64,000 nucleotides of DNA from Bacteroidota bacterium. GTDB taxonomy: Bacteria > Bacteroidota > Bacteroidia > UKL13-3. The DNA lies in NCBI GenBank assembly GCA_027484685.1, contig JAIXSO010000047.1, positions 243,231-307,230 of the forward strand, written 5' to 3'. A program made the translations under genes and the position numbers. Below the pieces are notes generated by a model that ran no database searches, was not told the DNA's origin, and saw nothing but the letters and a program-made list of their open reading frames with translations. This document shows positions 25,158 through 33,744 of the stretch, one piece after another (the stretch's first letter is position 1; the number at the start of each line of letters is the position of its first letter).

Positions 25158-26849
25158 ATGGCTAAAATTCAGAGTATTCAAATTAAAAATTTCAAAGGAA
25201 TTAAATCTTTCAACCAAGCATTTGATGGAAATAATTTTATATGCCTGATTGGATCTGGTGATTCTGGTAAATCTACAATCTTAGAGGCAATTTCATTAGT
25301 ATTATCACCCAACTGGAACATAGCAATCCACGATAATGATTTTTACAAAGGAGATACAAAGAACCCAATAGAAATTATTGTTAACTTAATTAACATTCCA
25401 TCTTCACTTATTTCTGAAACAAAATTCGGATTGCATTTGAGAGGTTATGATAGTAAAAACTCATGTATTTCTGATGAAATAACAGAAAGTATGGAGAGTC
25501 TTTTGACCATAAAGCTTACCGTAGAAAAGGATTTAGAACCTAAATGGCATGTTATTAATTCTAAAACTGAAGATATACCGATTTCAGCAAGTGACAGGTC
25601 TAAATTTAACGTATTTATGGTTTCTGATTATATTGATAGGCATTTTTCATGGAGCAAAGGAAATCCATTATTTACATTACTTAAAGAAGAATCAAAAGTA
25701 GATGACGATACAGTTATTATTGACGCTTTAAGAGAAGCCAAAAAAACTATAGATAAACATCCATTTGACCAATTTAAGGCCGTATTAGCAAAAATTCAAA
25801 ATTATGCTAAAAATTTAGGAGTTGACATTACCAATACAAATACATCTATTGATTTTAAAGATTTAGTAATGAAAGACGGAAAAGTTTCACTTCATGAAGA
25901 AAATATTCCCTTTCGTCTAAAAGGAAAAGGTACAAAAAGACTTATTTCAATTGCAATTCAAACAGCTTTGGCAGAATCTGGTGGAATACTTCTAATTGAT
26001 GAAATTGAACAAGGATTGGAACCACACCGAGCACAATTTATTGTAAATTCACTAAAGAAAAATAATATAGGCCAAATATTTATTGCAACACATTCAAGAG
26101 ATGTAATTGTTGAATTAGAGTATTCAAATTTATTCCAAATGCGAGCCACTAGTAATAAACTTATTCCATTTACAAATAATCTACAAGGATTAATTCGAGC
26201 ACATCCTGAAGCGTTGTTTGCAAAAAAGCTAATAGTCTGTGAGGGGGCTACGGAGATTGGAATTATGCGTTCATTATCAAAACAAATGATAGAGAGGGGT
26301 AATGTTGACCCAATTCTAAAAGGTATTCGCTTTGTTGATGGAGGTGGCAAAAATTTATTTAATTACGCTAATGGTTTTCATGATTCCCAGTATGAGTTTT
26401 GTGTTTTTTGTGATTCTGATGACTTCGGCACTGAAAAGAAAGCTTTATCGGATAAAGGAATACCTATTTTCGATTGGAATGAAGGAGACTGTTTGGAAGT
26501 TGCAATTGTAAAAGATTTGCCTTGGGTAGGAATCAAAGAATTTTTAGAATTATCTGCAACTTTAGATTCAATTGAAAAAGCAAAAACTTTTGAAGAAAGT
26601 TTAAAAAGTAAGTGGGATTCTATAAAATCAAAATATGGTTCAACATGCGCTGACTCGTTTGAAACAGCAGAAGACACCCCTCAAATGCGTTCAGCAATAG
26701 GTTTAGCAGCAAATAAAGGTAGTTGGTTTAAGAACCAATCAAAGGGTGAAAGTCTTGGTGACATAGTAAATAAACATCGTGAAAATATGGATACAGATTG
26801 CAAAACAAATAAAATATTAAATGCAATAGCTGTTTGGATTGAACAATAA
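25158..26849 (+). CDS. gajA: Gabija GajA: ABC-ATPase/TOPRIM (OLD-family) nuclease
   Basis: I start at the ATG at 25158 (MAKIQSIQIKNFKGI), not the TTG five codons earlier, giving 563 residues. The N-terminal half is an SMC/RecF-like ATPase with Walker A GSGDSGKST at 32-40 and Walker B LLIDEIEQGLEP at about 280. The C-terminal half is a TOPRIM domain with LIVCEGATEIGIM and FCVFCDSDDFG. Length and domain order match GajA of the Gabija anti-phage system, an OLD-type nicking endonuclease held back by nucleotides until phage replication depletes them. The next gene is a UvrD-like helicase (4 bp on), as in Gabija. Other OLD nucleases without a helicase partner are less likely. Confidence 0.88.
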   Translation: MAKIQSIQIKNFKGIKSFNQAFDGNNFICLIGSGDSGKSTILEAISLVLSPNWNIAIHDNDFYKGDTKNPIEIIVNLINIPSSLISETKFGLHLRGYDSKNSCISDEITESMESLLTIKLTVEKDLEPKWHVINSKTEDIPISASDRSKFNVFMVSDYIDRHFSWSKGNPLFTLLKEESKVDDDTVIIDALREAKKTIDKHPFDQFKAVLAKIQNYAKNLGVDITNTNTSIDFKDLVMKDGKVSLHEENIPFRLKGKGTKRLISIAIQTALAESGGILLIDEIEQGLEPHRAQFIVNSLKKNNIGQIFIATHSRDVIVELEYSNLFQMRATSNKLIPFTNNLQGLIRAHPEALFAKKLIVCEGATEIGIMRSLSKQMIERGNVDPILKGIRFVDGGGKNLFNYANGFHDSQYEFCVFCDSDDFGTEKKALSDKGIPIFDWNEGDCLEVAIVKDLPWVGIKEFLELSATLDSIEKAKTFEESLKSKWDSIKSKYGSTCADSFETAEDTPQMRSAIGLAANKGSWFKNQSKGESLGDIVNKHRENMDTDCKTNKILNAIAVWIEQ

Positions 26850-26853
26850 AAAT

Positions 26854-28338
26854 ATGGACTATCAGAAATTTGTTGATTTAAATAAAAGTCTTTTAATAGC
26901 CCCAGCAGGTTATGGAAAAACATTTACAATTTCTGAATGCCTAAAATACACACACGGTAGACAACTTATACTTACTCATACAAACGTAGGAATAGGCGCG
27001 ATAAAAGAAAAACTAATAAAGAAACAGATTTCACCGGATAAATATCAAATAGAAACTATCAGTACCTTTGCTCAAAAATATGTCTTGTCATATTATAAAG
27101 GAGAAGATATTCCCTTACAAGAAAATGCAAAAGAGTATTATCCGTTTATTTTATATAAAGCCATTCAATTATTTAAAATTTCTTTTTTCCAAACAATTCT
27201 AAAAGTTAATTATTCTGGTTTATTTGTTGACGAGTATCAAGATTGCACAGAGTTACAACATGATTTAATAGATGAGCTGAGTAAAATTCTACCAACTCAT
27301 TTATTAGGAGACCCACTTCAAGGTATATTTGGTTTTGATGGATTACTAGTTGATATTTTAAGTCCTTTACAGATGGGAGAATTCATTGAAAACAAGTTTG
27401 AATTACATGAACCCGAACGCTGGAAAAGAACAAATATTTCATTAGGTGAAAACCTAAAAGCAATTAGAAAAAAATTAGAAAATTTTGAATCTCTTGACCT
27501 TAATCAATACTCATCAATTGAGAAACATATTATTAACGAAAACGATTTATATAAACCTAAATCAAAATATAATAAATTAATTTGGGAATTACTGAGGGAG
27601 AAAAATCTTCTTATTATTCACCCTGAAAATAGCAGCATAGAACCGAGAAAAACATTTTGTGCGAATTTTAAACAATCTGCATATCTAATAGAATCAATTG
27701 ACGATAAAGACTTTTATAGAATTGCAGCTCTTTTAGATGAGGTATCCAAAGATACTATTGATTCTAAATTATTTGATATTGCATCGAATCTGTTCAACTC
27801 GAATTTTGGAAATTGGATTAATAAAAAAGGTCTGGTCAAAAAAAAGCAATTAATGGATCAAAGTATAACAACTCCATTATCCGAGTTAATTACACTTTAT
27901 AAGGTAAATGAATCAAAATTAGTTTTGAGAGATATTTTACAAGCGATAAAAAGTCTCCCAAAAGTAAGATGTTATCGTTCGGATTTATTTTTTTCTCTTT
28001 GCTCGGCACTACAAATTTCTGATTCTACTAAAGGAACAGTAAAAGAATCGATTCAAACACAAAGAAACCTTACAAGAAGAATAGGAAGAAGGGTTTTTGG
28101 TAGAAATATTGGAACTACATTACTAACTAAGGGGCTAGAATTTGACAACGTAATAGTTCTAAATGCGCACAAAATTAAATGTCATAAAAATTTGTATGTT
28201 GCTCTTACTAGAGCAAGTAAAAGGCTAATAGTTTTTACTAATAATCTAACTCTCCATCCATATAAAGTTATTTCACCCCAAACAACTAAAAAGGTTCGCT
28301 CAAAGGTCAATAAAAGTCAATTATCTTTAGATATATAA
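26854..28338 (+). CDS. gajB: Gabija GajB: UvrD-like helicase
   Basis: The start is the ATG at 26854, 4 bp after gajA; a TTG upstream inside gajA is less likely. The product is 494 residues. Superfamily 1 helicase motifs are clear: Walker A APAGYGKT (16-23), motif II LFVDEYQDC, motif III LLGDPLQGIFGF. Near the end are TTLLTKGLEFDNVIVLNA and the UvrD-type NLYVALTRASKRL. It is shorter than UvrD/Rep because the 1B/2B insertions are reduced, as in GajB. In Gabija, GajB binds GajA and senses or processes DNA ends. Confidence 0.88.
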   Translation: MDYQKFVDLNKSLLIAPAGYGKTFTISECLKYTHGRQLILTHTNVGIGAIKEKLIKKQISPDKYQIETISTFAQKYVLSYYKGEDIPLQENAKEYYPFILYKAIQLFKISFFQTILKVNYSGLFVDEYQDCTELQHDLIDELSKILPTHLLGDPLQGIFGFDGLLVDILSPLQMGEFIENKFELHEPERWKRTNISLGENLKAIRKKLENFESLDLNQYSSIEKHIINENDLYKPKSKYNKLIWELLREKNLLIIHPENSSIEPRKTFCANFKQSAYLIESIDDKDFYRIAALLDEVSKDTIDSKLFDIASNLFNSNFGNWINKKGLVKKKQLMDQSITTPLSELITLYKVNESKLVLRDILQAIKSLPKVRCYRSDLFFSLCSALQISDSTKGTVKESIQTQRNLTRRIGRRVFGRNIGTTLLTKGLEFDNVIVLNAHKIKCHKNLYVALTRASKRLIVFTNNLTLHPYKVISPQTTKKVRSKVNKSQLSLDI

Positions 28339-28347
28339 GTTTAGTTG

Positions 28348-28605
28348 TTATTTTTCAGATGAAATATATTCCTTTATTCTTCCAATCATTAAGTTAATTT
28401 GATTTTCAATCGGAAGACCTAATCCATAATCTAAAATATATTTTACATTATATTCCCTTTTTAAGTCGATTGTATTTTGTATGTATAAATGAATTTCTAA
28501 TTTACCGTCCTCAGATACTTCAGGAATTGTAGTTTTAGGACTAACGTGCCAATCTCTTCCAAGTATTTTTTCAACTTGTGGCTTAAAAGAATCAAATGTT
28601 AACAT
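28348..28605 (-). CDS. Hypothetical protein, 85 residues
   Basis: A small acidic soluble protein (FKPQVEKILGRDWHVSPKTT then KLEIHLYIQNTIDLKREYNV). It converges on gajB with a 9-bp gap. No family recognised. It stands alone between the Gabija genes and the recombinase. Confidence 0.6.
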   Translation of the reverse strand: MLTFDSFKPQVEKILGRDWHVSPKTTIPEVSEDGKLEIHLYIQNTIDLKREYNVKYILDYGLGLPIENQINLMIGRIKEYISSEK

Positions 28606-28789
28606 AGTAATTATTTGTTTATTTAAATTAATGAATTATTCCGAGTCGGAACTAAATATATTTGTTATATAAAAAGTACCTATTTTCCATTTCAGCATTA
28701 CCGAATTCAATAATAGTGAGTTTATTTACATTTCTAAAATAAATTGTTCGATTTATCCATTTCCTTTATACTATTTGCAATGTATTATA

Positions 28790-30490
28790 CTACTCATTTT
28801 TTCTGAAATGTATAATTACATTTGGTGGAGGTAAATCAACAAGGAACTCAAATGGTATCCTTTTCAAAACATTTTCTTGTCTATTTGCGCTCACTCCATT
28901 CCTATGGCTAGAGAAGAACTCGACATTGTTGTTTGTTGTTATTGGTATAAAACCACATATTACTAATTTATTAGGAGTACCTGTTATTTTTTCGATTACG
29001 TTAAATATTATGGACTTTTTTACTTCAAAACTCAAGTTTTGAAGAATTTCTTTTGCCTTTAATGTAAACTCTTCTATTTGAATTTGATTAGGAAGCACTA
29101 ATACATTATTTTCTTTTTCTTCTTGTTTTGATTTTAAAATTTGATTATTTAATAAAGTTATCTTTTCTCTCACTGGTGTTACATATTCACTCAGTTGCTC
29201 AATGGAAAATAATCCAGAACCATAGGCTTTGGTATAACGATTTTCTTCAATTTCAAGTTTTTTGATTTCTTCTTGTATGGTTTTTACATCGGTAGTTGAA
29301 AATGTAAATTTGGGTTGTTGTTTGCTTCTCCATCGTTCAGCTTGTGCTAAAAGTAATTTTGGTGAACTCATTAACTTTGATATTTTATCCCATACCAAAC
29401 TATCGGCAATTTTCGCATTGATTCCTTTTTCATGACAAGTCGCAGGTAAAGGGAAACTTAATACCCTATTACTACATCGGTAATACAAATACTTTCCATT
29501 TTGTGGCCCTTCACCAGTTCTAGAACTGCCACATGAGCAGTAAATCTTTCCAGAAAGTAAATACTCATTTTTTGTATTTCTTTTATTAAAATTGAAGTTT
29601 GACTCAATTTGTTTTCTTGCAGCTTCAAAAACTAGTGTATCAATAATTGGAGGAACGGGTATTTTATACCATTCACTTTCAGGTTTATTCTTTCTACTAC
29701 TTTTTTTATTTTTTCTATACTTTTCGTTTGATCTAGGATTTTCAGGAATTACTGCATATGAACCTCCCCAATGTGCTTCGCCAATGTATGTTTTGTTTTT
29801 TAAAAGAGTAGTTAACGTACTTGAACTCCAAACACCTCTTGTACTTTTCCTTGGCTTAATATCAAGTTCTTGAAGCCTTTTAATTATTTTTCTTTGTGTT
29901 AAACCCTCATCAACTATCCATTTAAAAAGCATCTTCACTACTCTTGCTTCATTTGGGTTTATTTCAATATATCCAGGCAAATTATCTTTTCTTGGAATGT
30001 AGTTATATCCATAAGGTGCTTCACTAAGTAAAACATGGCCTTCTTTTACTTTTCTAATTTTACCAAGTCTGAAACGTTCTGATATTTTTGCCCTTTCGTA
30101 TTCAGCAAAAAGACCCCTTACACCATAGAGTATTTTATCTTCACTATTCTTAGGAGATGATATGGTAACAAATATTATTTCTATTCCTGCCTCTCGTAAT
30201 TCATCCATTACTAATTCTTGATACGAATATCTTCGAGCTAATCGGTCTGGATCATAAATTAATACAGCATCCCATAATTTGTCTTTTGCATCTTGACGTA
30301 ATTTATCAAGATCGGGTCTCATAAGAACATCTCCACTCCAACCATCATCAATATATTGTTTTATGATTTTGTAGTTATTTTTATCAGCAAATTCTTGAAG
30401 TGTGTTGAGTTGTGTTTTTATTGTTTCTTGTTCTTCTTGTGCAGAAGTGGAAACTCTTGAATATGTTGCAATTAGTTTTATTGGATTCAT
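28790..30490 (-). CDS. Large serine recombinase 1
   Basis: The start at 30490 (MNPIKLIATYSRVST) overlaps the upstream stop as ATGA, which decides against the start seven codons earlier. The 566-residue product has the resolvase domain with catalytic Ser14 in YSRVST, the helix pair LYGVRGLFAEYERAKISERF, and the recombinase domain (about 165-290). A zinc ribbon with YCSCGSS and YYRCSNR (about 345-400) and a coiled-coil region with many Glu/Lys come last. Large serine recombinases integrate and excise mobile elements with short att sites. Here it would move the 13.6-35 kb element. Confidence 0.93.
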   Translation of the reverse strand: MNPIKLIATYSRVSTSAQEEQETIKTQLNTLQEFADKNNYKIIKQYIDDGWSGDVLMRPDLDKLRQDAKDKLWDAVLIYDPDRLARRYSYQELVMDELREAGIEIIFVTISSPKNSEDKILYGVRGLFAEYERAKISERFRLGKIRKVKEGHVLLSEAPYGYNYIPRKDNLPGYIEINPNEARVVKMLFKWIVDEGLTQRKIIKRLQELDIKPRKSTRGVWSSSTLTTLLKNKTYIGEAHWGGSYAVIPENPRSNEKYRKNKKSSRKNKPESEWYKIPVPPIIDTLVFEAARKQIESNFNFNKRNTKNEYLLSGKIYCSCGSSRTGEGPQNGKYLYYRCSNRVLSFPLPATCHEKGINAKIADSLVWDKISKLMSSPKLLLAQAERWRSKQQPKFTFSTTDVKTIQEEIKKLEIEENRYTKAYGSGLFSIEQLSEYVTPVREKITLLNNQILKSKQEEKENNVLVLPNQIQIEEFTLKAKEILQNLSFEVKKSIIFNVIEKITGTPNKLVICGFIPITTNNNVEFFSSHRNGVSANRQENVLKRIPFEFLVDLPPPNVIIHFRKNE

Positions 30491-30690
30491 TTTGATTGGA
30501 ACTGCTTCCATACCTCCTCAAAAAGTATATCAAAAGCTTTATTCAGGTTATCATCTGATAATGGTTCTTTATATTCATAATCCAAAAAGGAGCACCCAAC
30601 AGGACTATCATTGCTACATGATGGTTTCAGATGCTCCTCACTAGATTCAATTAATTTTATTGTATTTTCATCATCATGTAGCTCTTTCAT
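30487..30690 (-). CDS. Small acidic protein coupled to the recombinase
   Basis: I place the start at the ATG at 30690 (MKELHDDENTIKLIE); a GTG at 30729 would add 13 residues. The 67-residue product is acidic, with a Cys-containing loop (SCSNDSPVGCSFLDYEY) and a C-terminal helix (NKAFDILFEEVWKQFQSK). Its TGA overlaps the recombinase ATG. A short ORF in this position could be a directionality or control factor, by position only. Motif copy F lies about 58 bp upstream of this ATG. Confidence 0.65.
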   Translation of the reverse strand: MKELHDDENTIKLIESSEEHLKPSCSNDSPVGCSFLDYEYKEPLSDDNLNKAFDILFEEVWKQFQSK

Positions 30691-30748
30691 AATATCATTT
30701 TCAGCGATTGCTGTTAAGTGAATTATCACAGAGCAGATTATAAGAAAT

Positions 30749-30779
30749 AAGGGGGGAGAATTTGACTAAAGCGACAAAA
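30749..30779 (-). promoter_or_regulatory. Shared element-core upstream motif, copy F (recombinase operon)
   Basis: On the minus strand it reads TTTTGTCGCTTTAGTCAAAT then TCTCCCCCCTTAT. The TTTTGTCGCTT block is exact and the CC-rich end is kept. It is placed to drive the 67-residue protein and serine recombinase 1. Confidence 0.65.
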
Positions 30780-30865
30780 ACGTATGCTTTAAATAGATTT
30801 AGCATTAAAGAGTATTGAATACATTTTCCTTTTAAATCTATAACTCCCCATGTTAAAATAGAGTA

Positions 30866-31366
30866 ATGAATAAAGTAAATAACCTTGCATTTATTGATGG
30901 ACAGAACCTATACCTTGGAGCAAAACAGGATAATTGGTCTATTGATTTAACTAAACTTAGGATATATCTTAAAGATAAGTATGGTATTTTAGAAGCATAC
31001 TACTTTCTTGGCTATCTGCAAGATGAAAACAATGATTTATACAAAGAAATTCAGAAGGCTGGATTTATTGTCCTATTCAAAAAGCATAATCAGTATGCTG
31101 TATCGAAGAAAAAAGGCAATGTTGATTCTGATATAGTTTTTGAAGTAATGAAGAACTTAATTGACAACAAAGACTTCAATAAAGTGGTTTTGGTATCTGG
31201 AGATGGTGATTACATAAAACTTGTCGATTACCTAAAAGCAAAAGGTAAATTCAAGAAAATTTTATTTCCAAACAAAATGTATGCATCCGCTTTATATAAA
31301 AAACTTGGCAACGAGTATTTCTCATACCTTGGAAGAGATGATATAAAGAATAAAATTAAAAAATAA
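30866..31366 (+). CDS. NYN-domain (LabA/DUF88-like) putative RNase
   Basis: The 166-residue product is a single NYN/PIN-like domain. Acidic residues sit at the expected points: AFIDGQNLYLG at the start, GNVDSDIVFEVMKNL in the middle and VVLVSGDGDYIKLVDYLKAK later. It ends ALYKKLGNEYFSYL. This family is predicted to be metal-dependent RNases. It is divergent from the recombinase operon and ends at a hairpin terminator. A role in element control or defence is open. Confidence 0.85.
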   Translation: MNKVNNLAFIDGQNLYLGAKQDNWSIDLTKLRIYLKDKYGILEAYYFLGYLQDENNDLYKEIQKAGFIVLFKKHNQYAVSKKKGNVDSDIVFEVMKNLIDNKDFNKVVLVSGDGDYIKLVDYLKAKGKFKKILFPNKMYASALYKKLGNEYFSYLGRDDIKNKIKK

Positions 31367-31750
31367 GAAAAAGAAAAGGGTGCCTCAAGCACCTACACTT
31401 TTCGGACCCCTCTTCGTATTGATACTACTATTATATCCTACATACTTTAAAAATGCAATAGTACTGTGGAAAGAAAAAGCCAAGCAATTGCTTGGTTTCT
31501 TTCTTGCACCTGGCTTCAGCTTTAGTAGTCTTTAATAGACGTATATTTTCATAATAGTACATACTATACAAAATGCAGAAACCGCAACTTTAGTTACGGT
31601 TTCGCGTCCTGCCACCAAAGCAACAGGAGGTATATTAAGAGTATACCTCCTAGTATAAAAGATTGCAAATGTTCATGTGCATAAATAGTCACAATTTACA
31701 TTAACTTGAATCAAATTAAATTCTTAAAAATCTATAGCAAAACAAAATAA
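31367..31750. other. Intergenic region with four strong hairpins
   Basis: Between the NYN gene and the CD-NTase gene there is no ORF but four clear stems. They are GGTGC/GCACC (31379-31393), CCAAGCAA/TTGCTTGG extended by GAAAGAAA/TTTCTTTC (31469-31504), GAAACCGcAAC/GTTaCGGTTTC (31578-31603) and GGAGGTATA/TATACCTCC (31626-31650). The first two may be terminators of the NYN gene. The last two have little T run. The whole could be one or more small structured RNAs. No reverse transcriptase is near. Confidence 0.5.
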
Positions 31751-32647
31751 CTAACTCCAATCATTCCAAAGATTAATTGTTGCATTAATAAATTTTTGAC
31801 AATCTTTATTATTCCAACACACAGAACTACCATCAAAAATAAGATAGTACTGTCCATTTGGACAAATTAATTTTGATTTGTCTGTTGTACTGTAAAGCCA
31901 GTTTAATATGTTTAACACCATATTAGAATAATTACCTGTAAAAAGATTATCAGGAGCGTTATATAAAAGCCCTTCAATAAAATACGAGGGTGCTTCTGCC
32001 TTAGTAATAGCATTTTCTGCAACTAGTTTCTGTCTTATATTTTTAAAAATTCTGACCACAGGTTTAAAATTACTATTTGTCCTTTGATGTTTTAGTGTGC
32101 AATTTTGAGAATGAAGTTTGGGGTAATTAATTATTTTTTGTCCAGAACTTGTAAGCAATTTTATTCCTTGTATAAAAGTATTATTATTAATTCCTTTAAA
32201 ATATGTATACTTTCTGTATTGAATTACAGGTACCACATCAGTAGCCCTTCTATTTCCGTTTGCTGCAATTTTTATTGATTTATTGCCTATTGTAACATCA
32301 GTTGTGTATTCTTTTTTTATTCTCGTCTGAACTTCCGAATTAAAATTATTTAAACCATAATCTGAATTTGAATATGCCTGATTAAACAGATTTTTATCTC
32401 CTTCATTCAATTCACCAAAATCATATTCGAAAGTTCCATTCAGTTGTATTACAATATCAACATCACTTTCACCATATATATTAGTATCGTTTCCGTATGA
32501 ACCTTGAAGAAAAATTTCAAAGGACCTATCTTTATATAAAGCTTTTTGACTTTCTAAAGCTGTCTTTATTGTTTGATAAGTTGCACTAGATTGTGTAATT
32601 GAACCTTGATGTGACCATATTACAAGTTGATTTTCAGGAATAGCCAT
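31751..32647 (-). CDS. CBASS CD-NTase (cyclic-oligonucleotide synthase)
   Basis: The 298-residue product has the nucleotidyltransferase active site: LQGSYGNDTNIYGESDVDIV with the GS pair at 49-50 and Asp62/Asp64, and the third acidic residue in RRATDVVPVIQYRKY. The second half is the helical OAS-like domain. CD-NTases make cyclic di- or trinucleotides on phage infection. It follows the patatin gene by 4 bp on the same strand, as in minimal type I CBASS. No Cap2/Cap3 genes are present. The exact clade and product cannot be read from the sequence. Confidence 0.9.
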   Translation of the reverse strand: MAIPENQLVIWSHQGSITQSSATYQTIKTALESQKALYKDRSFEIFLQGSYGNDTNIYGESDVDIVIQLNGTFEYDFGELNEGDKNLFNQAYSNSDYGLNNFNSEVQTRIKKEYTTDVTIGNKSIKIAANGNRRATDVVPVIQYRKYTYFKGINNNTFIQGIKLLTSSGQKIINYPKLHSQNCTLKHQRTNSNFKPVVRIFKNIRQKLVAENAITKAEAPSYFIEGLLYNAPDNLFTGNYSNMVLNILNWLYSTTDKSKLICPNGQYYLIFDGSSVCWNNKDCQKFINATINLWNDWS

Positions 32648-32651
32648 GTTA

Positions 32652-33611
32652 TTAGTAATTTAAAATTTTTTTTAATTCAGCTTCTTTGTTAGCATACGAT
32701 AATCTTCCTTTTTGAATAAGTCGATTAAGTTTGACTAAATTTTTTTCTAGTAAATCGGTTGCCATAGTTGGTTCCGTAAAAGAATCACTTATTCTTACTG
32801 TTTCAATATTTTTAAATAAAATAAACCTTAGTACATCCATCGAATTGGTGTTGGTTTCAAGAATTTTTTGTAAAAAATCAGTATTAAATGAATGTCTTAT
32901 TACTTTCCATCCTCCTAAAGCCTTCTTAAATTTATTCCAAATACCTACCGAAGGATAATTCCCAACTCCCAAGCTAACAACCCTAATGTTTTCTTGTTTT
33001 ATGTTAAGGGCTTTTATTGCATCTGCAATCGCATATAATGTTGGATTGTTTGCACAAAAACCTCCATCACCAACTTCAAGAATGTCACCATTATTTTTTG
33101 TTATATAGTGTGTATTAAAGAATGGATATGCTGAACAAGATGAAATAACTGCATCAGCTACAGAACAACCAAAAAAAGGAACAAATGAACCAATCGAACC
33201 ATGAGCTTGTTCAACGCTAGCTTTAAAAATAAGCGGTCTTTCATCTTTCCAGTTAGTTGCAACAATACCAATTCCCGTTTTAAATGAAGATATTGTTGTA
33301 TCCTTGAAAATATCGTTAGCTAAATCATTTAAAGCTTTAGATCTTGTTTTCGCTTTATTACCCTTCATTACTTTTGGAACATGATTATTGTATAACTTTA
33401 AAATTTCACCCACACTTTCTCCACGAGCAAGTAAAACTGCAATAATTGAACCAGTACTAGTCCCAAAAATTAAATCAAATGATTCACAAATTGGTTTGCC
33501 GGTATTTTTCTCTATTTCATCAAGAACTCCTAATGTATAAAACCCTTTCGCTCCGCCTCCATCAAGGGATAGTATTCTATATGGTTTCTGAGTATTTTCT
33601 GTTACTTCCAT
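32652..33611 (-). CDS. capV: Patatin-like phospholipase, CapV-type CBASS effector
   Basis: The 319-residue product shows the patatin features in order: oxyanion loop LDGGGAKGFYTLGVL (16-30), nucleophile elbow GTSTGS with Ser52, and the catalytic Asp in VGDGGFCANNP (around residue 175). It has no signal or membrane segment. In CBASS the CD-NTase product switches on CapV, which degrades the inner membrane and kills the infected cell. It is the first gene of the two-gene minus-strand operon. The 134-bp gap upstream also holds shared motif copy G, which points the other way to the ATPase gene. Confidence 0.9.
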   Translation of the reverse strand: MEVTENTQKPYRILSLDGGGAKGFYTLGVLDEIEKNTGKPICESFDLIFGTSTGSIIAVLLARGESVGEILKLYNNHVPKVMKGNKAKTRSKALNDLANDIFKDTTISSFKTGIGIVATNWKDERPLIFKASVEQAHGSIGSFVPFFGCSVADAVISSCSAYPFFNTHYITKNNGDILEVGDGGFCANNPTLYAIADAIKALNIKQENIRVVSLGVGNYPSVGIWNKFKKALGGWKVIRHSFNTDFLQKILETNTNSMDVLRFILFKNIETVRISDSFTEPTMATDLLEKNLVKLNRLIQKGRLSYANKEAELKKILNY

Positions 33612-33680
33612 AAGTTATTTTTAACACGAATTTATCAATTTTGAAATAATCTTATTCATCAAATAAACTTTCTTGTAAAC

Positions 33681-33711
33681 TTTTGCCCCTTCCTACAAAA
33701 ACACCTCCCTT
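33681..33711 (+). promoter_or_regulatory. Shared element-core upstream motif, copy G (ATPase)
   Basis: The plus strand reads TTTTGCCCCTTCCTACAAAA then ACACCTCCCTT, followed by ATAAATCAAC, as in copy D. It lies 35 bp before the ATG at 33745. It is the only copy on the plus strand, and it again precedes a core gene in the gene's own orientation. Confidence 0.7.
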
Positions 33712-33744
33712 ATAAATCAACATGTAATTTCATATGCTGTATCT

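Noticed and set aside
25158..28338. PARIS, Septu or Wadjet instead of Gabija
   Set aside because: PARIS lacks a UvrD helicase, Septu pairs the ATPase with an HNH protein, and Wadjet has four genes. The ATPase-TOPRIM protein plus UvrD-like helicase with matching lengths fits Gabija.
31367..31750. Retron msr-msd RNA beside defence genes
   Set aside because: Hairpins are strong, but no reverse transcriptase gene lies anywhere in the window.
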